Below are positions 39,689 through 41,666 of a stretch of DNA of 41,666 nt, in pieces. Under the pieces are notes generated by a model. That model saw only the letters and a list, made by a program, of their open reading frames with translations. It had not been told where the DNA came from and did no database searches. A program made the position numbers and the translations under genes. Source of the stretch: an uncultured Paracoccaceae bacterium (GTDB taxonomy: Bacteria > Pseudomonadota > Alphaproteobacteria > Rhodobacterales > Rhodobacteraceae); NCBI GenBank assembly GCA_937895435.1, contig CALAXT010000040.1:1-41666 (forward strand), written 5' to 3'. The number at the start of each line of letters is the position of its first letter. Position 1 is the stretch's first letter.

Positions 39689-40267
39689 TTATTGCAGCAC
39701 AAAGGACGTAAAATAGACATCTTCAACACCGCCAAAGCCCTCAAGCTCTCCCAAACGCGCGTTGATGCCGGTTTTCAGGGCACCCGCCAGCGCATCACGC
39801 CCCGACTTGCCCGCCACATCGGCCTCAGAGAAATCGCTGATAATGCCCAAGATATCTGAGCGAAGCGCCAGCTGATGCGAATCTACATTCGCCATCACCT
39901 GTTCATCATATTGCGTCGAAACCCCAAGCCCGACCTGCAAGAACCGACGCGATCCATTCAGGTTAGTGGTGAAAGTGCCGGGAAATTCGTAGTAAATTGT
40001 CAGGAATTTTTCAGCCGTGGGCATTTCCTGCACGACTTTCTTGGGCTCGGCCGCTTCGGCAGCGGCGGCGGCGGCGGCGGCAGCCTCTTCTTCGGCTTTA
40101 CGCTCAATAATGGCGCCAACCTCAGCGGATGGGTCTGATTTGGCATTGCCAAACAACACAAAGCCCACACCCAAACCGATGCCCACCAGCAAAATACCGA
40201 TGATCACAAACAGCAAAATCTTGACCAGACCGCCTTTTTTCTTTGGCTCTTCGTCCTGTTCAGGCAT
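39689..40267 (-). CDS. fliL: Flagellar basal-body protein FliL
   Basis: A 192-residue bitopic protein: short charged N-terminus (PEQDEEPKKKGG), membrane helix at about 15-38, a low-complexity Glu/Ala linker (about 58-75, including nine Ala in a row), and the periplasmic stomatin-like FliL domain (about 85-192) with YYEFPGTFTTNL and RRFLQVGLGVST. FliL surrounds the stator and supports torque. The start has CGGAAG upstream; fliM follows after 15 bp. Confidence 0.94.
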   Translation of the reverse strand: MPEQDEEPKKKGGLVKILLFVIIGILLVGIGLGVGFVLFGNAKSDPSAEVGAIIERKAEEEAAAAAAAAAEAAEPKKVVQEMPTAEKFLTIYYEFPGTFTTNLNGSRRFLQVGLGVSTQYDEQVMANVDSHQLALRSDILGIISDFSEADVAGKSGRDALAGALKTGINARLGELEGFGGVEDVYFTSFVLQ

Positions 40268-40295
40268 TCTTCCGTTCCTTCTGTGTGACTGCCGA

Positions 40296-41666
40296 TCAGG
40301 CGGTCAAATCGATGTTTCCGCGTTGCGGTTTCTGCTGTGTGTTTTGGGCGGTGGTGATGCTTTCGCTGGCACCAACCTTGCCTCCAAGCGTGGCGGTCTG
40401 TCGCTGCTGGCCTGAATTTTGCCCTGCGTTTTGGCCCATGCCCTGCCCCGCGCCTTGGCTATCTCCACCACCAAACCCGGTGGTAAAGCTGCCAAGGCGT
40501 TGGCCAGATTGCTCGACCAGCTGGTTCAGCCGCGGTTCTGCCTCGGCCAACATGCGGGCAGCGGCTTGGGTTTCGGCCTGAATGTGAACTTGCGGGCGGT
40601 CACCAACCATCGATATGCGCACCTGCAGTTGACCCAAACGCTCAGGACGCAAAGACAATGTCAGCCCTGCATCCCCACTGCGCAGCAAACTGTCGACCCG
40701 GTTGATCAGACTGGCCCGCCAGCCAGGGTTTTGGGTATCTAAAATCGTGTTGGCCCAAGCGGCCAACGGCGCAACAGAGGGCTGTGTGACAGCACTTGGC
40801 GCAGGCTGCGCAGGGGGCGCTTGGGTGGCCAAAATCATGGGTTGCGCCGCAGCCTCTGTGACCATCGCGGAGGCATTCAAACCAGCCGCAGGGCCAGACA
40901 AGACGGCGGCCAGTTCCCCCACAGGGCCAAATACCGGCCCGGCAGCCGCGTCAGGCAATCCAGCAGGGCCAGCGGCAACCGCTGTTACGTCTGCGGGCTT
41001 GACCGATGGGGTTTGCAGACCTGCTGTGGTTTGCTTAGCCAAATCGGCATCAAAGCGAGCTGCTGCCTTGGCAGGCCCTGATATGTCAGACAAATCGGCC
41101 GTTTGCGCCTCTGATTCTGGGCTCAGCACAGCAAGCGTCGGGTTGGACTTTTGTTCACCCGTCGGCTGGCGACCCGTGTTTTGCGCAACAACACCTGCCC
41201 CTGCTTTCGCAACAATCTGCGGCGCTGCCTGGGCCAAGGTTGGGGCCGTAGTTGGGGCTGGGCTTTGGACAGGCGTTTGGATCGCGACTGGCGTTTGGAT
41301 CGCGACTGGCGTTTGGATCGCGACTGGCGTGTGACTTTGTTCAGGGGCTGGGGCCACGGCGTGGGCCACCTTTGGTAATGACAACTCAGACGCCACACCA
41401 ACCGTCATGGGCATTTGCGCATTGACAGCCGCTGGAACAACGGCCGATGCAACTGCCGATATGTCTGCATTCTCGCCATTAATTATACCTGGCACAGCGC
41501 CGGTTTCAGATGTTGGGCCACCCACAATGGCGGTCGGGTTAACTGCGTCGCCAGCGACAACCCCATCAGCCACTTGCGCCACCACTGGCTTTGCAACGTC
41601 AGGCTCTGATGCGCGGGCAACAGGTGCCTCAATGCGAACCGACGGCTCCACCCCAAGAACCTCACC
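40296..41666 (-). CDS. fliK: Flagellar hook-length control protein FliK (5' end outside window)
   Basis: At least 456 residues; the frame is open to the window edge, so the true start may lie beyond it (a GTG at 41651 is possible). The N-terminal two thirds are Ala/Pro/Val/Gln-rich and disordered, as expected for the molecular ruler. The C-terminal FliK domain (MTLSLRPERLGQLQV-like: SLRPERLGQLQVRISMVG, then AARMLAEAEPRLNQLVEQSG) is intact and acts on FlhB to switch export specificity. A Gly/Gln-rich tail follows. It is 28 bp upstream of fliL. Confidence 0.9.
   Translation of the reverse strand, partial: GEVLGVEPSVRIEAPVARASEPDVAKPVVAQVADGVVAGDAVNPTAIVGGPTSETGAVPGIINGENADISAVASAVVPAAVNAQMPMTVGVASELSLPKVAHAVAPAPEQSHTPVAIQTPVAIQTPVAIQTPVQSPAPTTAPTLAQAAPQIVAKAGAGVVAQNTGRQPTGEQKSNPTLAVLSPESEAQTADLSDISGPAKAAARFDADLAKQTTAGLQTPSVKPADVTAVAAGPAGLPDAAAGPVFGPVGELAAVLSGPAAGLNASAMVTEAAAQPMILATQAPPAQPAPSAVTQPSVAPLAAWANTILDTQNPGWRASLINRVDSLLRSGDAGLTLSLRPERLGQLQVRISMVGDRPQVHIQAETQAAARMLAEAEPRLNQLVEQSGQRLGSFTTGFGGGDSQGAGQGMGQNAGQNSGQQRQTATLGGKVGASESITTAQNTQQKPQRGNIDLTA
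41272..41330. repeat. 18-bp tandem repeat inside fliK
   Basis: Three perfect copies of GGCGTTTGGATCGCGACT (41272-41325) and a partial fourth encode the hexapeptide repeat VAIQTP in the ruler region of FliK. Copy-number change keeps the frame and would alter FliK length by six residues per unit. Confidence 0.8.

Noticed and set aside
1-41666. tRNA, rRNA, CRISPR arrays and prophage genes
   Set aside because: None seen on reading both strands; the few TTCGA-like strings lie within coding genes.

Overview
The window is a dense, GC-rich chromosomal stretch from a marine alphaproteobacterium, most likely a Rhodobacteraceae member of the Roseobacter group. That assignment rests on protein families, gene order and codon style read by eye; no species can be named. 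It holds about 45 genes, no rRNA, no tRNA and no CRISPR array.

Positions 1-20,900 are mostly housekeeping. From the left these are a minus-strand LysR regulator / PfkB sugar kinase / FAH-family hydrolase group, an S49 peptidase with a small zinc-ribbon-like membrane protein and a pteridine-reductase-like SDR, then uvrC-pgsA-moaD-moaE. Next come an OmpA-domain envelope protein with ubiA, rsmE, gshA, a DUF599 membrane protein, the complete glycolate oxidase operon glcDEF, a small heat-shock protein and a HIT protein. The Hsp20 gene has a sigma-32-like promoter and a folded leader that looks like a ROSE-type RNA thermometer.

Positions 20,889-27,040 form an accessory island around the flagellin gene. 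It carries a GT14-like glycosyltransferase, a sulfotransferase, fliC with a strong terminator, and a visibly A+T-rich TPR-sulfotransferase fusion. Debris of two insertion sequences follows. The arrangement suggests that flagellin or a surface glycan is glycosylated and sulfated.

Positions 27,764-41,666 are motility genes. A PomA/PomB-like stator pair (motA, motB) and a sigma-54 gene (rpoN) lie on the plus strand. A long minus-strand operon runs fliK-fliL-fliM-fliN-fliO-fliP-fliQ-fliR-flhB and continues into six small uncharacterised genes: a two-TM protein, a four-Cys protein, a TM/coiled-coil protein, a PDZ-like membrane protein and two cyclic-nucleotide-binding-fold proteins. Near-consensus -24/-12 promoters stand upstream of motA and of fliO, so the local rpoN product probably drives this cluster. 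fliK runs off the right edge. The points most worth following are the flagellin-sulfation island, the six-gene tail behind flhB, and the Hsp20 leader.
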